Below, in pieces: positions 53,885-64,000 of a DNA stretch of 64,000 nt. Every line of letters begins with the position of its first letter. Position 1 is the stretch's first letter. The stretch is from assembly GCA_018613035.1 (NCBI GenBank), contig JAGGRA010000021.1, positions 1 through 64,000 on the forward strand, in the 5' to 3' direction. Source of the stretch: Pseudomonas sp. ISL-84 (lineage in GTDB: Bacteria; Bacillota; Bacilli; Bacillales; Cytobacillaceae). A program made the position numbers and the translations under genes. The notes beneath the pieces were generated by a model, which was not told the DNA's origin, made no database searches, and was given only the letters and a program-made list of their open reading frames with translations.

Positions 53885-55342
53885 TTAACCAATAATGCTC
53901 ATCAAACGGCTTTTTACTTTTTCTTTTCCTAAAAGCTCGATTGCTTGAGGCAGATCAGGGCCATGCGTTTGCCCGGTTGTTGCAGAGCGGATTGGCATGA
54001 ATAGCTTTTTGCCCTTATGACCTGTTGCCTTTTGGACAGCCTTCATTGCTGCTTTAATTTCATCAGCTTTGAACTCTGCAAGTGTTTCTATTTCCTTCAA
54101 AAAGGCAGATAGCACTTCAGGTACTTGCTCTTCCGCAAGAACCGCCTTGGCTTCTTCATCTACGGTCATTTCTTCTGTGAAGAACAGTTCCGATAGTTCC
54201 ACAATCTCAGCGCCAAAGCTCATTTTTTCCTGGTAAAGAGTAATTAGGCTTCGAACCCATTGTTCGTTTTCCTGATTCCAGTTTTCGCTGATTTTTCCGG
54301 CTTTAACTAAATGAGGCGCAGAAATGGCCACTAAACGATCTTTATCCAGCTTCTTAATATACTGATTGTTCATCCAGGTTAGCTTTTGCTTATCAAACAA
54401 AGCAGGTGATTTGGATAAACGGCTTTCATCAAAGATTCCAATGAATTCTTCCTTGGAGAATACTTCTTCCTCTCCAGCTGGAGACCAGCCAAGCAAAGCA
54501 ATAAAGTTAAAAAGAGCCTCAGGTAAATAGCCCAACTCTTCATATTGTTCGATAAACTGAATAATTGTCTCATCACGCTTGCTTAGCTTTTTACGGCTTT
54601 CATTGACAATCAAAGTCATATGGCCAAACTTAGGAATTCCCCAACCCAATGCCTCATAAATCATCTGCTGCTTGGGCGTATTGGAGATATGGTCATCGCC
54701 GCGCAGAACATGAGAGATTTTCATTAGGTGGTCATCCACTGCTACCGCAAAATTATAAGTAGGTGTGCCGTCCTTCTTGACGATTACATAATCGCCAAAG
54801 CCATCTGATTCGAATGATACCTCGCCTTTTACCATATCATTGAATTTTAACACCTTGCCTTTTGGCACTAAGAAGCGGATGCTCGGCTTTCTGCCTTCTG
54901 CTTCCAGAGCAGCTCTTTCTTCCGCTGTCAAATGACGGCATTTACCTGAATAAGCAGGTGTATCACCCTTAGCAGACTGGGCTTCACGCTCAGCTTCCAG
55001 TTCTTCTTCCGTACAATAGCATTTATAGGCATGCCCTTTATCAAGTAATTCCTTATAGTATGTTTCATAGATATGATTTCTTTCAGATTGGCGGTATGGA
55101 CCATATTCGCCTTCTTTGTCAATGCTCTCGTCCCAATCAATTCCGAGCCATTTCAAATAATGAAGCTGACTTTCCTCTCCGCCTTCAATATTGCGTTTTT
55201 TATCTGTATCTTCAATGCGGATAATGTACTTCCCGCCTTTACTTCTTGCGAATAAGTAGTTGAATAGCGCGGTTCTCGCGTTTCCGATATGTAAGTGCCC
55301 GGTTGGGCTCGGAGCGTAGCGAACGCGGATTTCGTTTGACAT
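53885..55342 (-). CDS. gltX: Glutamyl-tRNA synthetase
   Basis: Class I synthetase; in Bacillus it is non-discriminating, charging tRNA-Glu and tRNA-Gln for GatCAB. 485 aa. HIGH-type motif [19 protein letters not shown], zinc-like region [18 protein letters not shown] variant [12 protein letters not shown] at 55342 with GAGGAGG upstream. Followed by structured sequence rather than directly by cysE. Confidence 0.98.
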   Translation of the reverse strand: MSNEIRVRYAPSPTGHLHIGNARTALFNYLFARSKGGKYIIRIEDTDKKRNIEGGEESQLHYLKWLGIDWDESIDKEGEYGPYRQSERNHIYETYYKELLDKGHAYKCYCTEEELEAEREAQSAKGDTPAYSGKCRHLTAEERAALEAEGRKPSIRFLVPKGKVLKFNDMVKGEVSFESDGFGDYVIVKKDGTPTYNFAVAVDDHLMKISHVLRGDDHISNTPKQQMIYEALGWGIPKFGHMTLIVNESRKKLSKRDETIIQFIEQYEELGYLPEALFNFIALLGWSPAGEEEVFSKEEFIGIFDESRLSKSPALFDKQKLTWMNNQYIKKLDKDRLVAISAPHLVKAGKISENWNQENEQWVRSLITLYQEKMSFGAEIVELSELFFTEEMTVDEEAKAVLAEEQVPEVLSAFLKEIETLAEFKADEIKAAMKAVQKATGHKGKKLFMPIRSATTGQTHGPDLPQAIELLGKEKVKSRLMSIIG

Positions 55343-55364
55343 AATTATTGCCTCCTCAAAATCT

Positions 55365-55485
55365 CGATAAAGTGAAACTCAATCAGTTGGGGTTTTCGAC
55401 GCACAGGACCTGCTGGTGAGACGCTGCGACATGACGTCACGCTGCTTATCCTCAGAGTCTTACTGCCCGTTAGACTGCGATAAGC
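55365..55485 (-). repeat. Structured intergenic element in the gltX leader
   Basis: CGATAAAGTGAAACTC at one end (55364-55379) and CTGCGATAAGC at the other (55475-55485), with an AGTCT/AGACT hairpin and GC-rich middle. I recall similar blocks (GATAAAGTGAAACTTCAATCAG) in other Bacillaceae intergenic regions, so it is probably a dispersed repeat; no copy elsewhere in this window. Confidence 0.4.
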
Positions 55486-55488
55486 TAT

Positions 55489-55497
55489 ATTTTAACA
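55489..55497 (-). promoter_or_regulatory. Candidate extended -10 promoter of gltX
   Basis: TGTTAAAAT on the minus strand with a weak TTCAGA 16 nt upstream of the -10. Positioned just before the structured leader. Confidence 0.4.
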
Positions 55498-55524
55498 CTC
55501 TGGATTTTCATCTGAAAGAATTTT

Positions 55525-56007
55525 TTAGTTGTCTTTCTTTATCAGCAAAACAACTGCCTGTGAAGCAATCCCTTCTTCTCTTCCTGTAAAACCAAGCTTC
55601 TCGGTTGTTGTTGCTTTTACATTGATATTTACGGCTTCAGTTTCCAGAAGCTGAGCAATCCGCTCCTGCATTTTGCCAATATGGGGAGCCATCTTTGGCT
55701 TTTGGGCAATAATCGTGCAATCTGCATTCACTAGCTCATACCCTTTTTCTTTTACAATCCCCCATATATACTCAAGTAATTTTGCTGAATCAGCATCCTT
55801 AAATTCAGGATCTGTATCAGGAAAATGCCGCCCAATATCACCTTCACCGATGGCACCAAGACAAGCATCAGCAATAGTATGCAGCAGTACATCCGCATCC
55901 GAGTGGCCGAGTAGCCCTTTCTCATATGGTATCTCTATTCCGCCAAGGATCAAAGGGCGCCCTTCAGCGAATTGATGAACATCAAAACCTTGTCCAATCC
56001 GAAACAT
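55525..56007 (-). CDS. ispF: IspF, 2-C-methyl-D-erythritol 2,4-cyclodiphosphate synthase
   Basis: Fifth step of the MEP isoprenoid pathway. 160 aa trimeric enzyme. Zinc ligands Asp and His in GFDVHQF (Asp9, His11) and His near 43 in [12 protein letters not shown]; the [15 protein letters not shown] loop closes the CDP pocket. Follows ispD by 49 nt. Confidence 0.98.
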   Translation of the reverse strand: MFRIGQGFDVHQFAEGRPLILGGIEIPYEKGLLGHSDADVLLHTIADACLGAIGEGDIGRHFPDTDPEFKDADSAKLLEYIWGIVKEKGYELVNADCTIIAQKPKMAPHIGKMQERIAQLLETEAVNINVKATTTEKLGFTGREEGIASQAVVLLIKKDN

Positions 56008-56056
56008 ATTCTAATCCCCTTTTTCTTTTTATTGATGAGCAATATCGTCCCAAAGG

Positions 56057-56746
56057 CTATTGCTTATTCTTTCTTTTCTTCATTATCGCTTCAGCAAAAT
56101 ATATATCTTCAGGTGTTGTCAACTTAATATTATCGTAACTTCCCTCAACAATCATCACTTCTTTGCCTAACCGCTCCACAAGGCTGGCATCATCTGTGCC
56201 AAAAAAATGCTCTTCTTCCGCTTTCTGGTGAGCTTCTTTTAAGGCAGAAATACGAAAAGCCTGCGGAGTTTGAACAGCCCACAGGCAGGAACGTTCAAGA
56301 GTTTCTGCGATCAAGTTTCCATCTGCTTTTTTAACCGTGTCTTTTAGCGGGACAGCCAAAACAGCAGCCCCCTTTTTTTCCGCCATCTTCACAAGCGGCC
56401 TCAGCAAGTCCTGGGTTATAAAAGGGCGGGCGGCGTCATGGACAAGTACAATCCCTTCACCAGCCACTGCTTTTGCGGCATTATAAACACTATGCTGCCT
56501 TTCCTCTCCGCCAGGAATCAGTGCAGTTACTTTTGTGATATTATGCTCTGTTAAGAGAACCCGTATCTCTTCCTCATCCTGTGGGTTTATCGCCAAATAA
56601 ATGCCTGCGCATTCTGAATCATTCTCAAAGACTCTTAAAGTATGTATAAAAACAGGTATCTCACCGATCTTCAGCAGAAGTTTATTCTTTCCTGCTCCCA
56701 TTCTTTTTCCCTGGCCAGCAGCTGGCAGGATTACTTGGTAACTCAT
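56057..56746 (-). CDS. ispD: IspD, 2-C-methyl-D-erythritol 4-phosphate cytidylyltransferase
   Basis: Third step of the MEP pathway. 229 aa from ATG 56746 (MSYQVILPAAGQGKRMGAGK) with AGGAGTAATCTT upstream; 22 more in-frame codons upstream are without a site. CTP-binding loop AAGQGKRMGAGKNKLLL, VLVHDAARPF and TDDASLVERLG are conserved. Confidence 0.97.
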   Translation of the reverse strand: MSYQVILPAAGQGKRMGAGKNKLLLKIGEIPVFIHTLRVFENDSECAGIYLAINPQDEEEIRVLLTEHNITKVTALIPGGEERQHSVYNAAKAVAGEGIVLVHDAARPFITQDLLRPLVKMAEKKGAAVLAVPLKDTVKKADGNLIAETLERSCLWAVQTPQAFRISALKEAHQKAEEEHFFGTDDASLVERLGKEVMIVEGSYDNIKLTTPEDIYFAEAIMKKRKNKQ

Positions 56747-56838
56747 AAGATTACTCCTATCTCCTAAAAAAGGTAGGGCAAAAAGGCGGGGGAAAATCAT
56801 TCCCCGGCACAATCTGTCCTACTTTTTTTGAGCGTACA

Positions 56839-57927
56839 TTATAAAGCTTTTTCTAAAAGCTTGGGTTTTGCAAAGATCATTCTTCCCGCTGATGTCTGCA
56901 GAACGCTTGTGACAAGAACATCAATATGTTTGCCGATATAGTTGCGTCCCTCTTCAACAACGATCATAGTGCCATCATCCAGGTAAGCAATTCCCTGGTT
57001 CTGTTCCTTCCCATCTTTAATTACCTGCACCTTCATTTCTTCGCCAGGAAGCACAACAGGCTTCACGGCGTTAGCCAGGTCATTAATATTCAGGACAGCC
57101 ACCTTTTGCAATTCACAAACTTTGTTTAAGTTAAAGTCATTGGTTACAACCACACCATTTGTTATTTTCGCAAGTTTAACAAGCTTGCTGTCAACTTCCT
57201 GAATCTCTTCAAAGTCACCTTCATAAATCTCAACTTTAATGGAAAGCTCTTTTTGGATTCTGTTTAAAATATCCAGCCCTCTTCGTCCGCGGTTGCGTTT
57301 TAATACATCTGATGAATCAGCAATATGCTGAAGCTCTTCCAGCACAAACTGCGGAATAACAATCGTGCCCTCCAGGAAACCGGTTTGGCAGATATCAGCG
57401 ATACGCCCGTCAATAATAACGCTAGTATCAAGAATTTTAAGCTCGTTTTTAGCCGCTGTTTCCGGCTCTGGCTCTTCTTCACCTGTTTTCTTTTTCTTGC
57501 TTGTAAACAAGGTTAAAAGTTCATCGCGCTTTTTAAATCCCACCTGAAAACCAAGGTAGCCAAACAGCAATGTCAATACAATCGGTGCCACTGTATTCAG
57601 GATGGGAACCTCAATCGCATTCAGCGCGTATCCGATTAAAAAAGCAATAACTAATCCAAAAACAAGGCCGACACTTCCGAATATAATATCAGTTATAGGT
57701 ACTTTTACGAGTGATTCTTCTGCCCATCTCACAAAATTGACGACATGATCAACCGCCCAAAAAGTTATAAGATAAAAAATAATAGCACCTAAAATGGCGG
57801 ACACATATGGATTATTTAAAAGAGGAATGTCGTTTAAATTAATTAATTTTAATAAGTCAGGAATCAAAAATATACCAAGCGTTACCCCGATAATAAGGAA
57901 GCATGCCTGTACAATACGTCTTAACAT
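56839..57927 (-). CDS. yacL: YacL, membrane PIN-TRAM domain protein
   Basis: 362 aa: four membrane segments in the first 140 residues, a PIN domain at about 165-285 ([36 protein letters not shown]) and a TRAM domain at about 295-355 ([20 protein letters not shown]). PIN acidic residues are intact, so RNase activity is possible; the role is unknown. ATG with AGGAGGTGAAGG upstream. Conserved next to disA in Bacillus. Confidence 0.92.
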   Translation of the reverse strand: MLRRIVQACFLIIGVTLGIFLIPDLLKLINLNDIPLLNNPYVSAILGAIIFYLITFWAVDHVVNFVRWAEESLVKVPITDIIFGSVGLVFGLVIAFLIGYALNAIEVPILNTVAPIVLTLLFGYLGFQVGFKKRDELLTLFTSKKKKTGEEEPEPETAAKNELKILDTSVIIDGRIADICQTGFLEGTIVIPQFVLEELQHIADSSDVLKRNRGRRGLDILNRIQKELSIKVEIYEGDFEEIQEVDSKLVKLAKITNGVVVTNDFNLNKVCELQKVAVLNINDLANAVKPVVLPGEEMKVQVIKDGKEQNQGIAYLDDGTMIVVEEGRNYIGKHIDVLVTSVLQTSAGRMIFAKPKLLEKAL

Positions 57928-58085
57928 TCCTTCACCTCCTTTTACTCATTATAAACAAATTCCCAAAATTGAAACCTTCAATTACAGAGATTTTTATCTT
58001 TCTAATCAAAAGTTATTTTAGGATACTAATAATGCATCTAAATGAAGATACATTTGCTGCATATTTTATACCTTGATACAACCTA

Positions 58086-58115
58086 AGGGTAGCATCATTG
58101 GCAATAAACTGTCAA
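58086..58115 (-). promoter_or_regulatory. Possible yacL promoter
   Basis: Perfect TTGACA (58110-58115) with an 18-nt spacer to a weak TACCCT (58086-58091) on the minus strand, in the 238-nt disA-yacL gap. Confidence 0.35.
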
Positions 58116-58165
58116 ATAAATAACTTACCATTTTAGCATAACCTTTTACATAGTTCAATGGTCTG

Positions 58166-59239
58166 TTATAGCTGCCGGTCTGCAAAAACCTGTTCTTTTA
58201 TAAGCTTAAGCCCTTCCTTAATTTTTCTGGCCCTTACTTCTCCAATTCCTTCCACTTCATCCAGATCCTCTACGGATGCCGCAATAATATTAGGAAACTC
58301 TTCGAAACGATTTATTAGATTTTCAATAATAATAGGCGGAAGGCGCGGGACTTTATTCAGCACCCGATAGCCGCGGGGACATTTGAATTCCTCCGTGTGA
58401 ATATAACCGTTATAGCCTAAAAGCTTTAGGATTACTGAGTCCTCAAGCATTTCCCCCTTGGAAAGTTCCTGAAGCTTAATAATCGTATCCCTGGAATCAA
58501 TATCTTTTGACTGGGCATAATCTCTGATAATCCACTCTGCTTCTCTTTCAAGCTCTGTTAACAGTTCATTCATTTGAAGCCGAATAAGCCTTCCCTCTGT
58601 TCCTAGTTCGCTTAAATAGGTTAGAAGTTCATTTTTAATGCGCAGCACCATTTCAATATTATGAAAAACATGAAGGATATCACTATATGTAACAAGTTCC
58701 TCAAATTCCAAAATGCTCAGGTTGCCTATACTTTGTTCAAGAACCACTTTATACTTTTCAAGTGTCTGAACGGCAACATTTGCTTTCGTTAGAATAACGC
58801 CAATATCCCTTAATGCATAACGTGAATGCCCCTTATACAATGTAATGACATTGCGCCGTTGGGAAATGGCAATCACCAAAGCACCCGTCTGCCTGGCAAC
58901 TCTTTCAGCAGTCCGATGCCGCATTCCTGTTTCTGTGGAAGGAACACCTGGATCAGGAACAAGCTGGGCATTGGCAATTAATATTTTATTCCCTTCTTCA
59001 TTTAAAATAATGGCTCCATCCATTTTAGCCAGCTCATACAAATAACTTGGTGTGAATGGACAATTGATCAAAAAGCCCCCATCCACAATGCTATTCATCT
59101 TTTCTTTTGATCCTAAAACAATTAAGCCGCCAGTATTGGCGCGAAGGACATTATCAATTCCTTCCCTGATAGGTGTACCCGGAGCCATAAATTGAAGGAT
59201 TTCGCTCATTGTTTTTTCGCCCAATTTTTTTGTCTCCAT
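58166..59239 (-). CDS. disA: DisA, DNA-integrity scanning diadenylate cyclase
   Basis: Makes c-di-AMP from two ATP and scans DNA for branched lesions, pausing sporulation when damage is found. 357 aa. The DAC domain (about 20-150) has Asp74-Gly-Ala and the RHRT motif at 107-110. A helical linker follows, and a C-terminal helix-hairpin-helix ([18 protein letters not shown]) binds DNA. Two nt after radA, whose product inhibits DisA in B. subtilis. Confidence 0.98.
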   Translation of the reverse strand: METKKLGEKTMSEILQFMAPGTPIREGIDNVLRANTGGLIVLGSKEKMNSIVDGGFLINCPFTPSYLYELAKMDGAIILNEEGNKILIANAQLVPDPGVPSTETGMRHRTAERVARQTGALVIAISQRRNVITLYKGHSRYALRDIGVILTKANVAVQTLEKYKVVLEQSIGNLSILEFEELVTYSDILHVFHNIEMVLRIKNELLTYLSELGTEGRLIRLQMNELLTELEREAEWIIRDYAQSKDIDSRDTIIKLQELSKGEMLEDSVILKLLGYNGYIHTEEFKCPRGYRVLNKVPRLPPIIIENLINRFEEFPNIIAASVEDLDEVEGIGEVRARKIKEGLKLIKEQVFADRQL

Positions 59240-59241
59240 CT

Positions 59242-60621
59242 TTATCCTCCTAACGCAGCCTTTAGTGCTTCACTGACAGAATTTACTCCGATTAATTCAA
59301 TCCCTTTCGGCGCACTCCAGCCTCCAAGATTATTCGCAGGCATAATGACCCTCTCAAACCCCAGCTTTGCCGCTTCTTGTACCCTTTGTTCAATTCTTGA
59401 CACTCTGCGGACCTCTCCTGTCAGCCCTACTTCGCCAATAATGCAATCAGTCGCTTTTGTTGGTTTATCCCGAAAACTTGAAGCGATACTTACAGCAATT
59501 GCTAAATCAATAGCCGGTTCATCAAGCTTTACTCCTCCTGCTACTTTCAGGTACGCATCCTGATTTTGCAGCAGCATTCCGACTCTTTTTTCCAGGACGG
59601 CCATAAGAAGCGGTACACGATTATGGTCAATTCCCGTAGCCATACGCCTTGGGTTACCAAAGCTCGTTGGTGAAATCAGTGCCTGAATTTCAACCAGTAC
59701 AGGCCTTGTCCCCTCCATCGAAGCCACCACTGTGGAACCCGCTGCCCCCTGAGATCGTTCTTCAAGGAAAATTTCCGATGGATTTGCGACTTCCTCAAGC
59801 CCAAATTCCTTCATTTCAAAAATGCCCATTTCATTTGTTGATCCAAACCTGTTTTTTACAGCCCGTAAGATTCGGTATGTATGATGGCGCTCGCCTTCAA
59901 AGTATAAAACCGTATCAACCATATGTTCTAAAAGTCTTGGACCTGCGATCGATCCTTCTTTTGTAACATGCCCAACGATAAAAATGGCGATGCCCTTTGT
60001 TTTGCCAATCCTCATCAGTTCGGCTGTACATTCCCTTACCTGTGACACACTTCCGGGTGCGGATGTGACTTCCGGATGGAAGATCGTTTGAATGGAGTCG
60101 ATAATAACAAAGTCAGGATCTACACTATCAATCGTTCTGCTGATTTCATCAAGACTTGTTTCCGAATAAACCATCAAACTTTCCGAAGAAACGCCTAAGC
60201 GATCAGCACGAAGCTTTGTCTGGCGCATCGATTCTTCACCTGATATATATAAAACTGAATGCTTCTTATTCGCCAGCTGTGATGAAACCTGAAGAAGAAG
60301 CGTTGATTTCCCGATACCAGGGTCTCCTCCAATTAACACGAGAGAACCACGGACAATTCCGCCGCCCAATACTCGGTTTAATTCATGTAAATCAGTGTAA
60401 ATACGCGGTTCGCTCACAGTTTCTATTGATGTAATAGGTGTTGCTTTCGCAGCTATAGCTGATCCTTGTGAATGGGCAAAAGCTCCTCTTCTGGTTGATG
60501 CCGGCTTTTCCACTTCTTCGACCATGGTATTCCACTGGCCGCATCCCGGACATTTCCCCATCCATTTTGGTGATTCATAGCCGCATTCCTGGCACATAAA
60601 CTTTGTTTTTCTTTTAGCCAT
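59242..60621 (-). CDS. radA: RadA, DNA repair ATPase (Sms)
   Basis: Branch-migration helicase of homologous recombination. 459 aa from ATG 60621 ([20 protein letters not shown]) with AAGGAG upstream; 13 in-frame codons upstream start with a weaker signal. Zinc finger Cys10, 13, 24 and 27; Walker [11 protein letters not shown] near 98-107; KNRFGS motif; C-terminal Lon-like domain. Forms one unit with disA. Confidence 0.97.
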   Translation of the reverse strand: MAKRKTKFMCQECGYESPKWMGKCPGCGQWNTMVEEVEKPASTRRGAFAHSQGSAIAAKATPITSIETVSEPRIYTDLHELNRVLGGGIVRGSLVLIGGDPGIGKSTLLLQVSSQLANKKHSVLYISGEESMRQTKLRADRLGVSSESLMVYSETSLDEISRTIDSVDPDFVIIDSIQTIFHPEVTSAPGSVSQVRECTAELMRIGKTKGIAIFIVGHVTKEGSIAGPRLLEHMVDTVLYFEGERHHTYRILRAVKNRFGSTNEMGIFEMKEFGLEEVANPSEIFLEERSQGAAGSTVVASMEGTRPVLVEIQALISPTSFGNPRRMATGIDHNRVPLLMAVLEKRVGMLLQNQDAYLKVAGGVKLDEPAIDLAIAVSIASSFRDKPTKATDCIIGEVGLTGEVRRVSRIEQRVQEAAKLGFERVIMPANNLGGWSAPKGIELIGVNSVSEALKAALGG

Positions 60622-60877
60622 CCTTCTTCTCCTTCTCTGAACATCCATTTCAGCCGCCATAAAGGAATCTTAAACGTTACCGGACTTTGCAGAGAAGCCA
60701 GTGGTGCTAGTAGTGCAGTTTACTCCTCTATTCCCTTTTTCACGCGTCTTAAAATGTTTTCATGTTGAAATATATTAAATATTCCTCGTTATCTCTTTTA
60801 AAATTAACATAAAACTGCCAAATAAACCTGTTTGAACACTGCGATATTTTATTTTAACGATCATGTCCAAAAGAGTA
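60622..60877. other. clpC-radA gap
   Basis: About 255 nt of AT-rich sequence between the clpC terminator and radA. It should hold the radA promoter, but I find no convincing -35/-10 pair. No gene seen. Confidence 0.3.
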
Positions 60878-60916
60878 CAAAAAGGTACACGTATAACAGG
60901 GACGTGTACCTTTTTG
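60878..60916 (-). terminator. clpC operon terminator
   Basis: CAAAAAGGTACACGT and ACGTGTACCTTTTTG pair perfectly (15 bp) around a 9-nt loop; the right arm ends in TTTTTG on the minus strand. Ends the ctsR-mcsA-mcsB-clpC transcript. Confidence 0.9.
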
Positions 60917-60944
60917 CTGTGTTCAGTCTTTGGATGTAAGATAT

Positions 60945-63395
60945 TTATTTTTGAAGGTTTGGGGTGCCGCTGGCTTCAGCGGTTTTAACAACAAATTCTC
61001 CATCCTTTACATCTATTACAACGCTTTGCCCAGTTAGGACTGTTCCCTTTAACAGTTCCTCGGATAAACGGTCCTCTATATGCTTTTGAATCGCTCTGCG
61101 GAGCGGACGTGCACCGTACTCCGGATCATAGCCCTCAACAGAAATTTTCTCTTTGGCCGCATCTGTTAATTCCAGTGTAATATCCTGTTCTTTAAGTCGT
61201 TTTGTTAACGTGTCAGACATAAGCGTAACGATCTCCTGAAGATGCTTCCTCTCCAATGCATGGAAAACAATAATTTCATCGATACGGTTAAGGAATTCCG
61301 GACGGAAGGATTTCTTCATCTCTTCCATTACTTTCCCTTTCATATCTTTATAATCCTGTTCTCCATCCTGAATATTGAAGCCTACATATTTGTTGCGCTT
61401 AAGCGCCTCAGCACCAACATTGGACGTCATAATAAGTACGGTATTGCGGAAATCGACGGTTCTTCCTTTTGAATCTGTTAATCTTCCGTCTTCCAATACC
61501 TGTAATAGGATATTGAACACATCTGGATGCGCCTTTTCGATTTCATCCAGAAGAACAACTGAATATGGCTTTCTCCGAACCTTTTCCGTTAATTGTCCGC
61601 CTTCTTCATAGCCAACATATCCTGGAGGCGATCCTACCAAACGGGAGGTGGAGTGCTTCTCCATGTACTCGGACATATCGATGCGAATCATGGCATCCTC
61701 ATCACCGAACATCGCTTCGGCTAATGCACGTGCTAATTCTGTTTTACCAACCCCTGTTGGTCCAAGGAATACAAAGGAACCAATTGGGCGCTTAGGATCT
61801 TTAAGTCCTGCACGTGCTCGGCGGACTGCCTTAGAAATGGCCTTAACAGCTTCCTCCTGCCCAATTACACGGGAGTGAAGGATTTCCTCCAGATTCAGCA
61901 GCTTTTCTGTTTCTGTTTGTGCTAACTTGGAAACAGGAATACCAGTCCAGCTGGAAACTACATTGGCAATATCCTCTACAGTTACTTCACTGTTCTCCTT
62001 GCCTTGTTTTTCTTTCCACGTTTTCTTTGTTTCTTCAAGCTGCTCGCGCAGGCGCTGCTCTGTATCCCTTAAAGAGGCGGCTTTTTCAAACTCCTGGCTT
62101 TGAACTGCAGCATCTTTTTCTTTTCTGACGTCCTCCAGCTTAACTTCAAGCTCTTTTAAGTTAGGCGGCGTTGTATAGGAACGAAGTCTTACCTTTGAAC
62201 CTGCTTCATCTATTAAATCGATCGCTTTATCTGGCAGGAAGCGGTCTGAGATATATCGGTCTGAAAGTTTTACAGCTGCCGCAATTGCTGCGTCTGTAAT
62301 TGTTACGCGATGGTGGGCTTCATAGCGGTCACGGAGCCCCTCCAGAATCTGTACGGATTCTTCCGCAGTGGGCTCATCAACCGTAATTGGCTGGAAACGT
62401 CTTTCAAGCGCTGCATCCTTTTCAATGTATTTTCTATATTCATCAAGTGTAGTTGCCCCAATACACTGAAGTTCACCGCGAGCAAGAGATGGCTTTAAGA
62501 TATTTGACGCATCAATGGCACCTTCAGCTCCACCTGCTCCTATTAAAGTATGAAGCTCATCAATGAATAAAATAATGTTACCCGCCTGCCTGATTTCATC
62601 CATCACCTTTTTCAGGCGGTCCTCAAATTCACCTCGATATTTGGTACCTGCAACAACTGTACCCATATCAAGCGTCATAACCCTTTTATCACGAAGCGTT
62701 TCCGGCACTTCATTGTTAATGATTTGCTGTGCCAAACCCTCTGCAATTGCTGTTTTACCAACCCCTGGCTCACCAATAAGAACCGGGTTATTTTTCGTGC
62801 GTCGACTTAATACTTCAATGACACGCTGAATTTCTTTGCTGCGCCCAATTACTGGATCCAAGCTTCCTTCCCTTGCAATAGCTGTTAGATCACGGGCTAA
62901 TCCATCAAGAGTTGGCGTATTGGCATTAGCAGCAGAACCACCTTGATGGCCGCCTGACTCATTGCTGCCCAACAGCTGCAGCACCTGCTGGCGCGCTTTA
63001 TTAAGACTGACTCCAAGATTATTGAGAACTCTTGCTGCTACGCCTTCTCCTTCACGGATAAGTCCCAGCAGGATATGTTCGGTACCAACATAAGAGTGTC
63101 CAAGCTTTCTGGCTTCATCCATGGATAGCTCAATTACCTTTTTAGCGCGCGGTGTATAATGGATAGTCTGGGAAGCATCCTGTCCCCTGCCTATTAGATT
63201 TTCAACCTCTTTTTGAATCTTCTCAGAACCAAGACCCAAAGCATATAAGGCTTTTGCGGCTATACCTTCTCCTTCGCGTACCAGTCCAAGCAGGATATGT
63301 TCTGTCCCAATGTTATTATGGCCTAAACGGATTGCTTCCTCCTGTGCTAGTGCCAATACCTTCTGAGCTCTTTCCGTAAATCGTCCGAACATCAT
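60945..63395 (-). CDS. clpC: ClpC, AAA+ unfoldase of the ClpCP protease
   Basis: HSP100 unfoldase working with ClpP; degrades damaged and arginine-phosphorylated proteins and regulators such as CtsR and MecA partners. 816 aa. N-domain of two repeats (about 1-145), AAA+ 1 with [17 protein letters not shown], coiled-coil M domain near 410-470, AAA+ 2 with [17 protein letters not shown] and a ClpP-binding VGF loop (KYVGFN). MMFGRF start as in B. subtilis; the Shine-Dalgarno GGAGG overlaps the end of mcsB. Confidence 0.99.
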   Translation of the reverse strand: MMFGRFTERAQKVLALAQEEAIRLGHNNIGTEHILLGLVREGEGIAAKALYALGLGSEKIQKEVENLIGRGQDASQTIHYTPRAKKVIELSMDEARKLGHSYVGTEHILLGLIREGEGVAARVLNNLGVSLNKARQQVLQLLGSNESGGHQGGSAANANTPTLDGLARDLTAIAREGSLDPVIGRSKEIQRVIEVLSRRTKNNPVLIGEPGVGKTAIAEGLAQQIINNEVPETLRDKRVMTLDMGTVVAGTKYRGEFEDRLKKVMDEIRQAGNIILFIDELHTLIGAGGAEGAIDASNILKPSLARGELQCIGATTLDEYRKYIEKDAALERRFQPITVDEPTAEESVQILEGLRDRYEAHHRVTITDAAIAAAVKLSDRYISDRFLPDKAIDLIDEAGSKVRLRSYTTPPNLKELEVKLEDVRKEKDAAVQSQEFEKAASLRDTEQRLREQLEETKKTWKEKQGKENSEVTVEDIANVVSSWTGIPVSKLAQTETEKLLNLEEILHSRVIGQEEAVKAISKAVRRARAGLKDPKRPIGSFVFLGPTGVGKTELARALAEAMFGDEDAMIRIDMSEYMEKHSTSRLVGSPPGYVGYEEGGQLTEKVRRKPYSVVLLDEIEKAHPDVFNILLQVLEDGRLTDSKGRTVDFRNTVLIMTSNVGAEALKRNKYVGFNIQDGEQDYKDMKGKVMEEMKKSFRPEFLNRIDEIIVFHALERKHLQEIVTLMSDTLTKRLKEQDITLELTDAAKEKISVEGYDPEYGARPLRRAIQKHIEDRLSEELLKGTVLTGQSVVIDVKDGEFVVKTAEASGTPNLQK

Positions 63396-63399
63396 AATT

Positions 63400-64000
63400 T
63401 CATCCTCCTAACTCTTGATCTTCCATTTTTAATCTTTCCCTGATTAATGAAGCCCTGCGGATATCGCGTTCATGAGGCCTAAGCGGCCCGCCTGCATATT
63501 GCTGCAAAAAGCCGGGCTGTGTCAGGATCATCAGCTCATTTAAAATATTTTTTGATATGTTTTTTATATACTGCATATCTATTCCCAGGCGAACATCGGA
63601 TAAGCATTGAGCGGCTTCCTTTGATTCAATAATTCGGCAATTTGATAAAACGCCATAAGAGCGGAAGACTCTGTCTTCTAATTGTATGTTAGAAGTCTTT
63701 GCTAATGCTTCCCTTGCTGATCTTTCCTGTGAAATTAGCTGGCTGACAACACTTTTCAAATCCTCTACGATATCCTCTTCTGATTTTCCGAGTGTGATCT
63801 GGTTTGAAACTTGAAAGATGTTTCCTAATGCTTCGCTGCCTTCACCGTAAATTCCTCTAACTACTAAGCCAAGCTGATTAATCGCCGGAATAATCCGGTT
63901 CATTTGCTGGGTATGCACAAGACCCGGCAAATGCATCATAACGGATGCTCTAAGACCAGTCCCTACATTTGTCGGGCAGCTTGTTAAAAAGCCAACATTT
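63400..64000 (-). CDS. mcsB: McsB, protein-arginine kinase (C-terminal part)
   Basis: Phosphorylates arginines, marking proteins for ClpCP and inactivating CtsR. The frame is open to the window edge, so the N-terminal half is missing. The phosphagen-kinase catalytic Cys loop [15 protein letters not shown] starts about 7 residues into the visible part; RGIYGEG and the conserved end [19 protein letters not shown] follow. The ATG at 63939 is internal, not a start. Last but one gene of the ctsR operon. Confidence 0.97.
   Translation of the reverse strand, partial: NVGFLTSCPTNVGTGLRASVMMHLPGLVHTQQMNRIIPAINQLGLVVRGIYGEGSEALGNIFQVSNQITLGKSEEDIVEDLKSVVSQLISQERSAREALAKTSNIQLEDRVFRSYGVLSNCRIIESKEAAQCLSDVRLGIDMQYIKNISKNILNELMILTQPGFLQQYAGGPLRPHERDIRRASLIRERLKMEDQELGG

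Noticed and set aside
63400-63939. Complete small gene starting at ATG 63939
   Set aside because: The frame continues to the window edge with the McsB catalytic loop CPTNVGT, so this is the C-terminal part of mcsB.

Overview
This window is the conserved core gene region next to the replication origin of a low-GC, endospore-forming Bacillaceae. It reads as a mirror image of the Bacillus subtilis 100-160 kb region: nearly all genes are on the minus strand, running from mcsB-clpC at the right edge to a 16S rRNA gene at the left edge. Sporulation and germination genes (sigH, gerD, cwlD, pdaB, kbaA), zinc-type S14/L36/L33, a Cys T-box, and the ctsR-operon tail all point to Bacillus or a close genus such as Cytobacillus or Mesobacillus. 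The species cannot be fixed from this sequence alone.

Layout in the direction of transcription, from right to left. (1) 64.0-55.5 kb: mcsB (partial), clpC, radA, disA, yacL, ispD and ispF, covering protein quality control, c-di-AMP/DNA repair and isoprenoid synthesis. (2) 55.3-49.4 kb: gltX, then a Cys T-box leader, then cysE-cysS-mrnC-rlmB-rae1. (3) 49.4-44.8 kb: sigH, rpmG, secE, nusG, rplK-rplA and rplJ-rplL, with L1- and L10-type autoregulatory leaders. (4) 44.6-36.4 kb: an rsmC-like methyltransferase, then rpoB and rpoC. (5) 36.2-31.5 kb: the str cluster (rplGB, rpsL, rpsG, fusA, tuf). (6) 30.8-15.9 kb: the S10-spc-alpha supercluster from rpsJ to rplQ, including secY, adk, map, infA and rpoA. 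(7) 15.3-11.0 kb: ecfA1-ecfA2-ecfT, truA, rplM and rpsI. (8) 10.7-6.5 kb: an ASCH-domain gene and a compact proI-proB-proA proline cluster. The proline cluster is not at this place in B. subtilis as I remember it. (9) 6.2-0.5 kb: ybaK, cwlD, salA, gerD(+), kbaA(-), pdaB(+) and a small orphan gene, next to tandem rRNA promoters and the 5' part of 16S.

Most of the window makes the translation and transcription machinery. Regulation is visible as strong sigma-A promoters (rRNA, rplM, S10, tuf, str, rpoB, rplJ, rplK, nusG, secE/rpmG, sigH), intrinsic terminators, an L10 attenuator, two copies of an L1-site mimic and a T-box. I saw no IS element with a transposase, CRISPR array, prophage or tRNA gene. 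The non-core content is mostly in the intergenic gaps: decayed copies of a short repeat with inverted ends (1.6, 4.6, 6.3 and 53.3 kb), and several structured, unexplained elements (8.95, 15.6, 53.7 and 55.4 kb). I found no clear new multi-gene system; the best leads are these structured intergenic elements, the nusG leader terminator and the orphan 92-residue protein.
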